DNA of 64,000 nt from DAHUYF01 sp035509275 (GCA_035509275.1 DATJLU010000036.1:72616-136615); one strand, 5' to 3'. Shown: positions 7,971 through 16,805, numbered from the stretch's first letter. Made by a program: numbers and translations. Notes: generated by a model from the letters alone, not told the origin.

Positions 7971-10771
7971 AAACTGCCTCCATTGCGTCGCGCCCGCTGG
8001 TCAAAGACTCCGCTCGCGCCGGCCTGAAAACCCTTGGTAATGAATTCGGTGTCTTCGGGATCGATCCCATACGGCGCACCGGACGCGTAATTCTTCGACT
8101 TCCACCAAGCGTATAAGCCGGCGATTCCGAGGGTTTCGTCCAGGGGCAGCCCCGCCTGTTGCGCGTACAACCCGATATTAAAATTAGCCACGTGGCGAAA
8201 TTGCGGCAATTGTCTGAAGCCGCCTTTGACCCCCTCGTCCCGTGCCCGCTGATAGTCGAAAATACCTCCCTGACGAAAGTGATCGCCGAGAACGATTGCC
8301 ATGTACTGCTGCGCGGTCAATCCGCCGTCAGGATTCTTCAGCAGCTCCCGATAGTCCCCACCGGCTTCCCTGCCGGCCTGAGCAATGTGAGAAAGATCAG
8401 CCACCGGCGCCAGGAGGTGGCCCGTCTGGTTGTAGGGCGTCTTGTGGACGTCATCGACGAACGAGCCGTCAGGCAATCGGACCTCGAAGGCGGGCGGCGT
8501 GCTGGGCGTGCCCGGGTTCGTGTCGCTTCCGCTTTGCCTCGCGCCACTCGTCGGCGTTGCATTGGCTGCCGACGCCGCGCCACCGCTTTGTGGCTCAGCC
8601 GATCCATCGCCAGCAGCGTTGCCCGCCGGCGCGGCCACCGCCTCGTCCACGACGCCGCCATCGGCTCGGGGCGCTGTTGCTGTTGCCGTCGCCGCGTCGT
8701 GCTGCTGTTCGAGCTTCTCCCTCGCATGAGCGAGCTTCGCCGCTTCGATCGCCGCTTTCAGCGCGCGGTCCTGTTGGCGCTGCTGCGCTTCCTGCGCCTC
8801 GGCCGCGGCTTCGCGCGCGCTGTCCGCGCGCTGCTGCTGCAGCTCCTGCTGCGCCAGCGCCAGCTTCTGCTGCTTCAGCGGCAGCTCCGCCACCAACGCC
8901 GCTGCTTTGAAGTCAGGTGGCGGCGAGCCTGCCCCCGCAACAGCCTGGGGTGCCGCGCTGAGCAGGCTGTCGGCATCGCCGATATTGATCGTGCGCAGGA
9001 TGCGGCGCACCACTTCCTGTTGATTGAAGAGGCTCGGCGCCGCGCTGGCCAGCATCCACAGCACCGTCGACTGCATGATGCGGTGGATCTGCGCCGGCAC
9101 GTTCGGGTCGGAGGCCGGCACCAGATCGAGATCGGCGAACTCTTCGGCAGCCTGCCAGCGCCGCGCCGGCGCGGGGTTGAGCGCGGCAAGCGCCGCCGGA
9201 TCCTCCGCGAACAGCTCTTTCAGCAGCAGCAGCTCCTCCTGCTGGCTCGCATGGTTGCGCTTGTGCACCGCCGACATCACCTGCGTCTGCTGCTCGATCA
9301 TCGACAGGATCGTGCCCACCGGCATGTTGGTGCGGCCTTCGCCGAGCTCGAGCTCGACCGTGCCGGCGATCTGCGCCGCGTCCTTCATCAAGAGCTGGAT
9401 CATCTCCAGGATGACGCCCGACGGCTCCTTGTACGGCATCGCCATGATCAGCTTGCGGATATCCTCGACCCCGGCGGCGTCGATCTCGGGGAATTCGCCC
9501 GGACCCGGCCGGAACTCGTTGGTCGAGGCGCGGCTCCCTTTGAGCCGCAAGCCACCCGGGAAGGTCGAGAACATGCCGGCATCGATGACCAGCCGCCATA
9601 GCGCCGTCAGCGCCTTGGTGTGGTTGCCGATGAGATGCAGGAAGCCGTAGTCATAGAAGCCGAAGCCGGGGATGAGGCCGTATTTGACGAAGCGCCTGCG
9701 CCGCGCAAAGCCGGCATCGCCCGCCCGCCAGTTGCGGCGGATTTCCAACACCTTGCGGCTGTCATGGTCGATCGACACGCGATAAGGCAGCGGCCGTCCC
9801 GCGCGCGCTCCCGGTTCTTTGTGCCCGAGCGGTGCCAGGTCGATATCGCTGTAGCACTCATAGATCGTGTGCTGCTTGTCTTCGGGCTGCTCGCGCTGCG
9901 GCTGAACGCCGGCGATCTGTGCTTCCTTCTGCTTGGCCGGCTGCGCCGCCAACGCTGCCTCCGCCGGTGGCGCCAGCGCGACATCGAGATAGAAGCCGCT
10001 CGCTTTGAGCCGCTCGAGGGTCGCGGGCGCCATCTCGAAGCGGTGCGTGACGCGCTGCGCATTGGCGAGGTCGGTTGCGTCGTTCGAAACGATGAGGTCC
10101 GGCATATAGACGCATTCGCTGACCGGCCGCTCGCGCAGCGGGCAGCGATAGACCTTTTTGAACAGCGTCCCGCCATAGCCGAGATAGAACAGGCCGCGAT
10201 CCGTGTCGGGGTAATATTCGCTGGCGCTGACCGTGAGATAATGGTTGAAGTCGCGCTCGAAATCCTTGGCGAGCTCGTCCTTCGCTGCGTCCTCCGCCCC
10301 GTCGATCCGGATTTTGACCGGCCCCGCCGCCGGCAGCAGCTCGTTGCGCGCACCCGACTGGAAGCGGACGCAGGCCCAGAGCAGGATCGGATGGCGGATG
10401 CGCGAGATCGTCTTCCCGCCCTGCCCCGCGGCAAACCCCGCCGCATCGCCTTCGAGCTTGAGCCCCAGGAGGTCCATGCCGCGCGTATACTGCTCCAGCA
10501 TCTCGCGCCGCGACCGCTCATCCGCCTCGATGCCGCGGAGCAGCGTCTCGGCGATCTGGCCGAGCGCCGCCGCATCGAGCGTCTCCGCCAGATTGTCATC
10601 GAAGCCTCTGTCCTGCGCAGCCTCCTGCGCAGCAGGGTCGCGAATGGTGACGTCGCCGGTCGCGTCATCCACCTCGATCTCGACCACGCCGAGCGCTGGA
10701 TCGGGATCGGGCGCCGCTCCCAGCGCCGGGCCCTGCCCCATGAGCGGCGGCGACATCAGCGGAATCGGCAT
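7967..10771 (-). CDS. Phage portal protein (SU10-like) with C-terminal toxin-like domain
   Basis: The start is ATG 10771 with AGAGGAGCT upstream, giving 934 aa. Residues about 50-500 fit podophage-type portals: a helix with YTRGMDLLGLKLEG, then QSGARNELLPAAGPVKI, a DRGLFYLGYGGTLFKKVYRC core and YMPDLIVSNDATDL. A Gln/Ala/Glu coiled coil (about 590-700) and a Gly/Ser/Ala linker follow. Residues 762-934 do not look like portal: PDGSFVDDVHKTPYNQTGHL, then NFNIGLYAQQAGL and GIDPEDTEFITKGFQAG, which resemble the polymorphic toxin type 44 domain as I remember it. The portal forms the dodecameric DNA channel at the capsid vertex. The tail may be a carried effector or an ejected protein. Confidence 0.75.
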   Translation of the reverse strand: MPIPLMSPPLMGQGPALGAAPDPDPALGVVEIEVDDATGDVTIRDPAAQEAAQDRGFDDNLAETLDAAALGQIAETLLRGIEADERSRREMLEQYTRGMDLLGLKLEGDAAGFAAGQGGKTISRIRHPILLWACVRFQSGARNELLPAAGPVKIRIDGAEDAAKDELAKDFERDFNHYLTVSASEYYPDTDRGLFYLGYGGTLFKKVYRCPLRERPVSECVYMPDLIVSNDATDLANAQRVTHRFEMAPATLERLKASGFYLDVALAPPAEAALAAQPAKQKEAQIAGVQPQREQPEDKQHTIYECYSDIDLAPLGHKEPGARAGRPLPYRVSIDHDSRKVLEIRRNWRAGDAGFARRRRFVKYGLIPGFGFYDYGFLHLIGNHTKALTALWRLVIDAGMFSTFPGGLRLKGSRASTNEFRPGPGEFPEIDAAGVEDIRKLIMAMPYKEPSGVILEMIQLLMKDAAQIAGTVELELGEGRTNMPVGTILSMIEQQTQVMSAVHKRNHASQQEELLLLKELFAEDPAALAALNPAPARRWQAAEEFADLDLVPASDPNVPAQIHRIMQSTVLWMLASAAPSLFNQQEVVRRILRTINIGDADSLLSAAPQAVAGAGSPPPDFKAAALVAELPLKQQKLALAQQELQQQRADSAREAAAEAQEAQQRQQDRALKAAIEAAKLAHAREKLEQQHDAATATATAPRADGGVVDEAVAAPAGNAAGDGSAEPQSGGAASAANATPTSGARQSGSDTNPGTPSTPPAFEVRLPDGSFVDDVHKTPYNQTGHLLAPVADLSHIAQAGREAGGDYRELLKNPDGGLTAQQYMAIVLGDHFRQGGIFDYQRARDEGVKGGFRQLPQFRHVANFNIGLYAQQAGLPLDETLGIAGLYAWWKSKNYASGAPYGIDPEDTEFITKGFQAGASGVFDQRARRNGGSL

Positions 10772-10810
10772 GATCGAGCTCCTCTGGGCGCGCTCGCGCC
10801 CGCAACACAG

Positions 10811-10861
10811 CAAGTCCTTCTCCGCCCTGGAGGGCGGAGAAGGATTTAGGATGAGGTGGGT
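10811..10861. repeat. 51-base hairpin repeat, copy 1
   Basis: The perfect stem CCTTCTCCGCCC/GGGCGGAGAAGG is followed by ATTTAGGATGAGGTGGGT. It differs from the copy at 10989-11039 by one base in the loop. It could act as a terminator or transcript-stabilising hairpin before the portal gene. Confidence 0.75.
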
Positions 10862-10988
10862 GGCCGCGGCATCGCCGCCGGAAGCGGCATGCCTCAGCGG
10901 ATCGATGATTTCGGCGCTAAACGAGAACTTGGACGAAGCGACACTGGCCGGCCGTCATCACCGCAGCGGTGTTGCTCATGTCAGTTTC

Positions 10989-11039
10989 CAAGTCCTTCTC
11001 CGCCCTTGAGGGCGGAGAAGGATTTAGGATGAGGTGGGT
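10989..11039. repeat. 51-base hairpin repeat, copy 2
   Basis: It is a near-identical direct copy (one mismatch) of 10811-10861, with the centres 178 bases apart. The two copies bracket a short stretch that encodes nothing recognisable. Confidence 0.75.
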
Positions 11040-11096
11040 AGACACGGCGCTGCCTGCCGCGGCACGCACCGGTCGGCAGCCGCGCCGACATCCCGC

Positions 11097-11696
11097 TCAG
11101 CATGTGAAGCTGCCATAGTAGAAATGGCCGCCGAACGGCATCACCGAGCCGTCGCACAGCAGCTCGCCCGGAACACGCCGGGTCTGCCATGCTTCCTGCC
11201 GCACGCGAAGCGGCTTCGTGATCACGTCTCCTGCGTCGTAAACGATGCCATAGGTATTGCTGAGGAAGCCGCCCCACGCAAAGAACGCCACCGTCGGCCG
11301 CACGCCCGCGAAGTCGGCGTCGACAACAGCCGAGCGCGCCGCGGCAATCCGCGCCACATAGCCCGGACGCGCGAGCTCGAAGTGAACCAATGCACCGACG
11401 TAGTACCCCTGCCAGATCATGCCGACGGCGATCACCGGGACCAGCGCTGGCAGGATGGCGGCGACACGGCGATGATGCTTCACCCGATCGATTGCTCGCA
11501 TGACCGCAAACGCTGACAGGACGATCCAGACGACCGCCATGACCGGCACCCCCGCCACGACGAAGATACCGTCGCTGCACGTCATGCCGTAGTCGATCGC
11601 GAGCGTCGTGAGCAAGGTCACCGCCAGCAGCAAGCCGAGAGCTTGTCCTCCGAAATTCTCGGAAGAAGCTCGCTCGCATCGTGCGCCTTTGCTCAT
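11097..11696 (-). CDS. Membrane protein, orphan immunity-like (199 aa)
   Basis: Starting at ATG 11696, the product has three hydrophobic segments (about residues 19-37, 44-65 and 78-98) and then a soluble C-terminal half ending in a Cys, Gly, Phe/Tyr-rich motif (LLCDGSVMPFGGHFYYGSF). It is out of place between terminase and portal genes. It lies just downstream of the decayed relative (11781-12128) of the nuclease-like gene at 15810-16805, so it may be the surviving immunity partner of a lost toxin. No family recognised; the same frame stays open upstream but without coding character. Confidence 0.45.
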   Translation of the reverse strand: MSKGARCERASSENFGGQALGLLLAVTLLTTLAIDYGMTCSDGIFVVAGVPVMAVVWIVLSAFAVMRAIDRVKHHRRVAAILPALVPVIAVGMIWQGYYVGALVHFELARPGYVARIAAARSAVVDADFAGVRPTVAFFAWGGFLSNTYGIVYDAGDVITKPLRVRQEAWQTRRVPGELLCDGSVMPFGGHFYYGSFTC

Positions 11697-11780
11697 CTCC
11701 GTAGATCGTCCTTCTTTGGCTTCGCCGTTGGCGTCTCTCAACCGAGCGGAACAACAAATTTGAAAAAATCTGCTCGGTCC

Positions 11781-12128
11781 TAATGCTGTACTGCGAATTG
11801 CGGTGGCCCTGAAGAGGATCAGTTTGCGGGCATTCGAACGCCGCAGCGCATCCGGGAGCGCCTGCACATATTGCGCGCGCGCGATCACTGCCGGGAGCAG
11901 AGGCACGGCCAAAAGCGCGTCCGGCGAGACGCCGGGCGCGAAAACCTCCGCTAGGCCGCCTCGTCAATCGAGCTCGATTGGCAGGTCCGTCTGCCGATTG
12001 ACCACGGTGCGTCCATCGAAATGCCGCCGCGCATAACGCGAGGCGACCGCGATCAAATGCTCGTAGCTCTGCGGGCGCACTCCGAACGCATCGTAGGCGA
12101 CACGCCCCGCGACAGACCTCAGCACCAT
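11781..12128 (-). pseudogene. Decayed N-terminal fragment of a nuclease-toxin-like protein
   Basis: From ATG 12128, 54 codons read as a protein whose first part matches the N-terminus of the 15810-16805 product (shared GVRP--Y-HL, ARYAR---DG--VVNR, PI-LD). A TGA at 11964-11966 stands where the relative has Trp (LDW). Past the stop the same frame continues for about 60 codons with the next shared block (APG-(x)PD-LL--P-LP). The similarity then fades near 11781 and the membrane-protein gene follows. This looks like an in-frame Trp-to-stop change plus loss of the C-terminal half. Confidence 0.6.
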
Positions 12129-12152
12129 GCGCCGGTCCTTTCTCGCGGTGCC

Positions 12153-13739
12153 TCAAACATCGTAAATCGGCTCGCTCCGCCGCTCCCCCGGCGGCCGCCA
12201 CGGGCCGCTCGGCGCGCTCTGCCGCTCCTCCGCCAGCACCGCCAGTCCCGATTTGCGCAGAAACCACAGCGCCTGCGTCACGGTGTCGACGAGATCGTCA
12301 TGCGCGCCTTTGGGAAATACCTCGCATTCGCCGATCACCATTTCCGCCCATTGCCGCTCGGGCGCATAGACGAGACCGTTCTCGAACAAATGCTGCACCG
12401 CATAGGCGCGCGCCACCTTGTCGCCGCCCGCCTTGCGGGGATCGACAAGCTGTACGCCGAACTCTTCGCCGCCGCACAGCCGCACGATTTCCTGCGCCAC
12501 GCTGATGCCGTTGGCCCGCGCCTCGATCAGCAGCCGGTCGATCTGGCGCTTGCGGCAGGTTTTGATGATCTTCTGCAGCAGCGGGTAGAACGCGAGCCGC
12601 GCCTGCCAGGCCTCGATCAGCATCAGCTTCGGCACGTCGTTCTGATCGCGCCACGAGCCCCAGACGGTGAGGGCCGACCAATCATTCTCCTCGGATTCCG
12701 TCAGCGCCGTGTCGAGCGAGGCGAGGATGTAGTCGAAGGGCGGATATTCCAGCGGCTTTATCGGCTTCCCGTCCGCGCCGAATTCCTCGCCCTGGAGCGG
12801 CCAGAGCTGCCAATCCGCGCGCTTGATGATGCCGCCGCCGCGCGGCGCCGGACTTTGTTGATACTGCCCGGCGTATGCGTACGGCCCCTTTATGCGGCGA
12901 AGCTTCGCCACCTCCTCGCCGGGAAAGCGCGCTTCCCAGGCGAGCGCCCCGTCGCGCGTCCGCGGATCCTGCCAGCCCAGCGCGTTCGTGTAGTACCGCC
13001 GCGGCTCGAATTCCATCGGCACCGACAGATGAACGTACCCCGCCTCGAGCGCCAGCAACGTGCCGCTGCAATCGCGCTCATTCGTGCGCTGCTGGATCAG
13101 GATGATGGCGGAGCGGCGCTGGTCGTTGAGCCGGTCCGGCATTACCTCGGTGAGCCAGAGATTGGTGCTCTCCAGCACCGCTTTCGATTCCGCCTTTTTG
13201 ACATTGTTGGGATCGTCGATGAGCACGCGGTCGGCACGCTCGCCCGTGCCGACGCCGCCGATCGAGGAGGCGAATTTCCACCCGGTCTTGTCATTTTCGA
13301 CCTTGCGCCGGCCGAACTGGTCGCCCGGGCCGAAGACATGCCCCCAAGGCGTCCGGTAATGCGGCGACGAGATGAGATTGCGGAAGCGGCCATTGTCGCG
13401 CTTGGTCAGCTCCTCGGCATAGGAGAAGGCGAGATAGCGCGTTCCCGGCATCGCCTGCGGCCCCCATTCCCAGGCCGGCCAGAAGACATTGACGAGCAGC
13501 GACTTCATGAAGCCCGGCGGCACATTGATGAGCAGCCGGTTGATCTCGCCGGCGCTCACCGCCATCAGATGCTCCGCCATCGCGCCCAGCACCCAGCCAT
13601 CGATGAACGCCCGCGCCGGCTCGATCGCCGGCCAGGTGAGGCGGACGAAATCGAGCAGATCCTCCTCGGCATCGGCGCGGTCGAGCGCTCGGCCGAGCCG
13701 GTGCGGGTCCGGCCAGGATCGGGACGAGTGCGGAGACAT
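12153..13739 (-). CDS. terL: Phage terminase large subunit
   Basis: The 528-aa product carries an N-terminal packaging ATPase with Walker A-like NVPPGFMKS (residues 72-80) and Walker B RVLIDDP (171-177), then a coupling motif region. The C-terminal nuclease shows LASLDTAL and HDDLVDTV acidic motifs. It cuts concatemeric DNA and pumps it through the portal encoded downstream. The start at ATG 13739 follows GAGGTGCGCG; an upstream extension to 13832 has no ribosome site. It would normally be adjacent to TerS and portal, but here both junctions are filled with accessory genes. Confidence 0.9.
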   Translation of the reverse strand: MSPHSSRSWPDPHRLGRALDRADAEEDLLDFVRLTWPAIEPARAFIDGWVLGAMAEHLMAVSAGEINRLLINVPPGFMKSLLVNVFWPAWEWGPQAMPGTRYLAFSYAEELTKRDNGRFRNLISSPHYRTPWGHVFGPGDQFGRRKVENDKTGWKFASSIGGVGTGERADRVLIDDPNNVKKAESKAVLESTNLWLTEVMPDRLNDQRRSAIILIQQRTNERDCSGTLLALEAGYVHLSVPMEFEPRRYYTNALGWQDPRTRDGALAWEARFPGEEVAKLRRIKGPYAYAGQYQQSPAPRGGGIIKRADWQLWPLQGEEFGADGKPIKPLEYPPFDYILASLDTALTESEENDWSALTVWGSWRDQNDVPKLMLIEAWQARLAFYPLLQKIIKTCRKRQIDRLLIEARANGISVAQEIVRLCGGEEFGVQLVDPRKAGGDKVARAYAVQHLFENGLVYAPERQWAEMVIGECEVFPKGAHDDLVDTVTQALWFLRKSGLAVLAEERQSAPSGPWRPPGERRSEPIYDV

Positions 13740-13783
13740 CGCGCACCTCGAAATGACGACCGGTGGTGAGAAGAAAAATCCTT

Positions 13784-13812
13784 CCCTTTTTCGGTTTTCC
13801 CCAGAAAAAGGG
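13784..13812. promoter_or_regulatory. Inverted repeat upstream of terminase
   Basis: CCCTTTTTC and GAAAAAGGG form 9-base arms around an 11-base loop, about 45 bases before the terL start and 225 before the divergent gene. It could be a terminator for leftward transcripts entering terL or a regulator site. Role unknown. Confidence 0.4.
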
Positions 13813-14036
13813 CGTTGGGCGTCGGCAAACACCGTCCCGGTGACCGCACCGGAAAACCGGAAGGGCCGCGCTCAATCGCGAATAGTCATCGCCGGTTCGG
13901 CGACCGACCCTGACGACGGCGATGGAAGCTGGCCGCGATGCCGCGCGCGGGAATTCGCGCAACAAGCGAGCGAGAGCCAAAGTTGCTTGCGCCCGCGTCG
14001 CGAGTGCGCGCATGATTTTTCGGGGGCAAGAAAACC

Positions 14037-15161
14037 ATGGCGTTGAAAAATTCCGCAGCCGCCGAGCCAGGCAAAGAGTGGCGCGTTGCCGCCGATACCG
14101 CGCCGTCTCGGCCCGAGGACGCGGCGCCCGAACCGGACCCTGAAGGCGAGCCTGTTTCGGCCGAATTGGCATCCTTTGCGCGGCGCCTGCCGCTTCCGCG
14201 TCCCCCCGATCCCGCTGCGACGCCGATCTCTGTGACCCGCGCCGTGCCGCAGGCGGTCGCGCCGCGCGAGCCTCCGCGCGCGCCGGCCGAGCCAACGAGG
14301 CGCCGCGCCCTGCCGCCGCCGCCCAAACCGACGCCTCGCTTTTTCCTGCTGGCCCTGACCTTCGCGGCGGGGGTCGCTGCCGGCGGCGTGGGGCTCTATC
14401 TCTTCCATGCGGAGCTGCCGCGCGCGATCGGTCGCGTCGAGCCGCGCCGCGCCGACATCGCCGCTGTGCCGTCGGCGACGGCCGGCCATGTCGACACCTC
14501 CGCGCTGGTGGTGATGTTCGAGCGGCAGCTCACCGCCGGTCGCCTCGACCGGCCCGACATCGACAACGCGCTCGAGACCTATCGCCAGATCGCAGCCGTC
14601 GCGCCGCAGGATCCGGCCACGACGCGGCTCGGCGAGCGCCTCGCCGCCGCTTTCTGGACGCGCGCGAACGCGGCTCGGGCGGCGAAGCGATGGGACGACG
14701 CGCTGCATGATTTCGCGCAGCTCAAGGCGCTGCCGCCCATTCCCTGGCAGATGCTCGCGGCGACGGACAACGCCATACCGGCGCATGCGGCACTGGACGC
14801 TTCACCGCCGAACCCTGCCGCGACTGCCGCCGCATCGGCACCGCCTGGCGACGTTGCGTCGGCGACAGCGTCGGCCGGTTCCAACGTCGCGGCGCTCTTC
14901 ATGGCACGCGGCGATGACGCCCTTCAACAGGGCGACGTCATCTCGGCGCGGCAATTCTACGAGCTCGCGGCCGCGAGCGGTCTCGCCCGCGCCGCCACTG
15001 CCGTCGGCGGAACCTACGATCCCGATTTTCTCCAAGCTCGAGGCGTCCGCGGCGCCTTGGCCGATATGACCGAAGCCAGGCGCTGGTACCGCAAGGCCAT
15101 CGACGCCGGCGACCCCGAAGCCCGGCTGCGCCTCGACAAATTGCTCACCCCAGCACGTTAG
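14037..15161 (+). CDS. Membrane-anchored protein with C-terminal Sel1/TPR-like repeat (374 aa)
   Basis: About 100 Pro/Ala/Arg-rich cytoplasmic residues precede a single membrane helix (about 102-123). A helical periplasmic part follows with TPR-like pairs (WTRANAARAAKRWDDALHDF, residues 206-225) and a Sel1-like end (ARGVRGALADMTEARRWYRK). It is on the opposite strand from the late operon and has its own ribosome site (GGGGGCA), features of a moron or a host gene brought in with phage DNA. Sel1/TPR repeats mediate protein contacts; partner unknown. Confidence 0.6.
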   Translation: MALKNSAAAEPGKEWRVAADTAPSRPEDAAPEPDPEGEPVSAELASFARRLPLPRPPDPAATPISVTRAVPQAVAPREPPRAPAEPTRRRALPPPPKPTPRFFLLALTFAAGVAAGGVGLYLFHAELPRAIGRVEPRRADIAAVPSATAGHVDTSALVVMFERQLTAGRLDRPDIDNALETYRQIAAVAPQDPATTRLGERLAAAFWTRANAARAAKRWDDALHDFAQLKALPPIPWQMLAATDNAIPAHAALDASPPNPAATAAASAPPGDVASATASAGSNVAALFMARGDDALQQGDVISARQFYELAAASGLARAATAVGGTYDPDFLQARGVRGALADMTEARRWYRKAIDAGDPEARLRLDKLLTPAR

Positions 15162-15380
15162 AGAGCAAATTCATTTTGCTAATCGCCCCCTCACAACTCC
15201 AATAGCTCCTCCCCTTTTGAAGCCAAGGCGAACGCGCCACGCGCGTTCGTCCCCGGGGGGCCGCAGCGATTGCGCAGCAATCGCGAGAGCCGCACCGTCC
15301 GGACTGGCTTCGCCGGTTAGGTCAGGGAGGGGGGCCGCAAGCCTCGCTCCACGCCACGCTCGCACCAGTCCGTCTCACAC

Positions 15381-15599
15381 CTAAAACACCCGCCCATATT
15401 TGGCGACCTTCGCGTCCATCTCCTCATCGAGTTCCGGATGCTCGGCAATCACCCGGCTGATCAATTCCCTCTGAACGCCATGAATCGCCCGGGCGATCGC
15501 CTTCCCATACTCCTCATATTGCGCCGCCCGGCAGTGCTTTTTGAGCAGCAGCAGCAAATCCTGCAGCGGGTTCGTGCTGCGATCTGCCCGCGAAAGAGT
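15381..15599 (-). pseudogene. 5'-truncated open frame, C-terminal about 70 residues
   Basis: Reading leftward, the frame gives a well-formed helical sequence (LQDLLLLLKKHCRAAQYEEY, then ARAIHGVQRELISRVIAEH) and stops at 15381-15383. Going upstream there is no ATG, GTG or TTG before an in-frame stop, and the upstream part is made of a dispersed palindrome. I infer that the gene's start was replaced by insertion of that repeat. Family not recognised. Confidence 0.35.
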
Positions 15600-15648
15600 G
15601 TATGAAGAGATCGGAGTGGACGAACGTGGCGCTTTGAGATCGGATAGA

Positions 15649-15720
15649 TTCCCGCTTTCGCGGGAATGACGGAATAATTTGATTTTGCTTTAGAATTCGT
15701 CGCCCCCGCGAAAACGGGGG
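15649..15720. repeat. Pair of 'CGCGAAAGCGGG' palindromes
   Basis: ATTCCCGCTTTCGCGGGAAT (15649-15668) is a perfect palindrome; CCCCCGCGAAAACGGGGG (15703-15720) is a second. The same motif family recurs at 53321-53400. These are widespread short palindromes in alphaproteobacterial intergenic DNA. Confidence 0.7.
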
Positions 15721-15809
15721 TCCATTTCTGAGCCGCACGATGTCAGCGAAAGCACCTTTGCGCGCGATTCCTTCAGACGCTCGAAAGCGGGCATCCACTT
15801 CCACGAGCC

Positions 15810-16805
15810 TCACTCGAACGGAATTGCGTGCCACGGACGCAAACCGAAACCTCCACCAGTGCCTTGACCGGGGGGAGTGGGGAAGATCAACGGCGGCAGG
15901 GAGGGCATGCTCCGTGGCTGCGGAGAAGCCGTTCTGTCGCTCCAGGTGTCGAGCGGAGGCAAGTCCTGGCGTCTTCGTCCCGCGATGCAGGCGGCATATC
16001 GCTTTTGAGCATTTTTCCAGCACATCTGACGGATTGCTACCTCTTCCTTGGTTTCGTTAGGCAAGCTACGGCATACCTGTAGATCGTCGTGGAATTGTTC
16101 GTCGCACGGATCGCCCTGAAGAACAGGCTGGATGTTGGGCGACATTCCGGTAGTGCCATTTTGCGACATCGGCGTTGGGCCAAGCGCGATCTGCTCCGGT
16201 GACGCGTCGGATGATGCATCGGAAGAGGTCGGCGCCACTTCGCCTTCGTCGTCTGCTCCATCGGCTTCGCCACCATCCTGACGGCGCGGCGGCAGATGCG
16301 CGCGTGCCAGCACCGCATGAAGTGCCTGGGACCGAGCGCCGGGCCCATCGGGAAGAACGCCGCCATCTTCTCTCGGTGCAATGAGCGGGGCGCGCGACAA
16401 AACGCGATCGAAAACCAGGCAGCCGCGGCCATCTTCTTTGGCAACGAGCCAGAGTTCGATTGGCCGTCCGATGACATCGACCATGGCGCCGAAGCCGCGC
16501 GTTTGTCGTACGTCCGAGCAGCACCGCGGGTCTTCGCCTGAGCCTAGATAGCGCGCGTTCGCCAGCAGCGACGGCAGTGCCGGCAGCGACAGCAGCACTT
16601 CCGGCGCCGTGCCCGGGGCGGTTGTCTTGCGGAGGCCCCGTCGCCAATCGAGCAAGATCGGCTGCTGCGTCGCGCGATTGACGACGGCGTGGCCGTCGAG
16701 GCGAGCCCGGGCGTAACGAGCGGCGAGTCCTTGAAGATGGCCATAATTCCGCGGGCGCACCCCCAGCTCTTTGCCGGTGACGCGCGCAGCCAGTCGCGAA
16801 GACAT
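15810..16805 (-). CDS. Nuclease-toxin-like phage accessory protein with Cys-rich C-terminus (331 aa)
   Basis: Residues about 1-150 form a domain with GVRPRNYGHL, RYARARLDGHAVVNR, ANARYLGS and ELWLVAKEDGRGCLVFDRVL. It resembles the phage-Barnase-EndoU-ColicinE5/D-RelE-like nuclease group as I recall it (tentative). A Pro/Gly/Asp linker follows (about 155-230). Residues about 235-290 carry a four-Cys helical motif (DPCDEQFHDDLQVC and CWKNAQKRYAAC), and then a Pro-rich tail. A constant N-terminus with a swapped C-terminus is typical of polymorphic toxins; the remnant at 11781-12128 shares this N-terminus. DUF6968 and DUF4265 genes lie just upstream on the same strand. Confidence 0.5.
   Translation of the reverse strand: MSSRLAARVTGKELGVRPRNYGHLQGLAARYARARLDGHAVVNRATQQPILLDWRRGLRKTTAPGTAPEVLLSLPALPSLLANARYLGSGEDPRCCSDVRQTRGFGAMVDVIGRPIELWLVAKEDGRGCLVFDRVLSRAPLIAPREDGGVLPDGPGARSQALHAVLARAHLPPRRQDGGEADGADDEGEVAPTSSDASSDASPEQIALGPTPMSQNGTTGMSPNIQPVLQGDPCDEQFHDDLQVCRSLPNETKEEVAIRQMCWKNAQKRYAACIAGRRRQDLPPLDTWSDRTASPQPRSMPSLPPLIFPTPPGQGTGGGFGLRPWHAIPFE

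Larger units (their letters stand above)
10772..11096. other. Gap between portal and membrane-protein gene
   Basis: The 325 bases hold two copies of a 51-base hairpin repeat and no convincing gene. An 18-codon open frame from an ATG at 10980 ends at once in a stop and is not called. Confidence 0.5.
15162..15809. other. Gene-poor stretch with palindromes and one truncated frame
   Basis: It contains a perfect hairpin (GCGATTGC-GCA-GCAATCGC, 15266-15284), a truncated coding frame (15381-15599) and two further palindromes (15649-15668 and 15703-15720). No intact gene seen. Confidence 0.5.

Noticed and set aside
10925..10980. An 18-codon open frame between the hairpin repeats
   Set aside because: Too short, ends at once, and has no recognisable relative; it could be a truncated start but cannot be supported.
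15640..15725. CRISPR-like array from repeated palindromes
   Set aside because: Only two non-identical palindromes with no regular spacers; the same motif occurs singly elsewhere.
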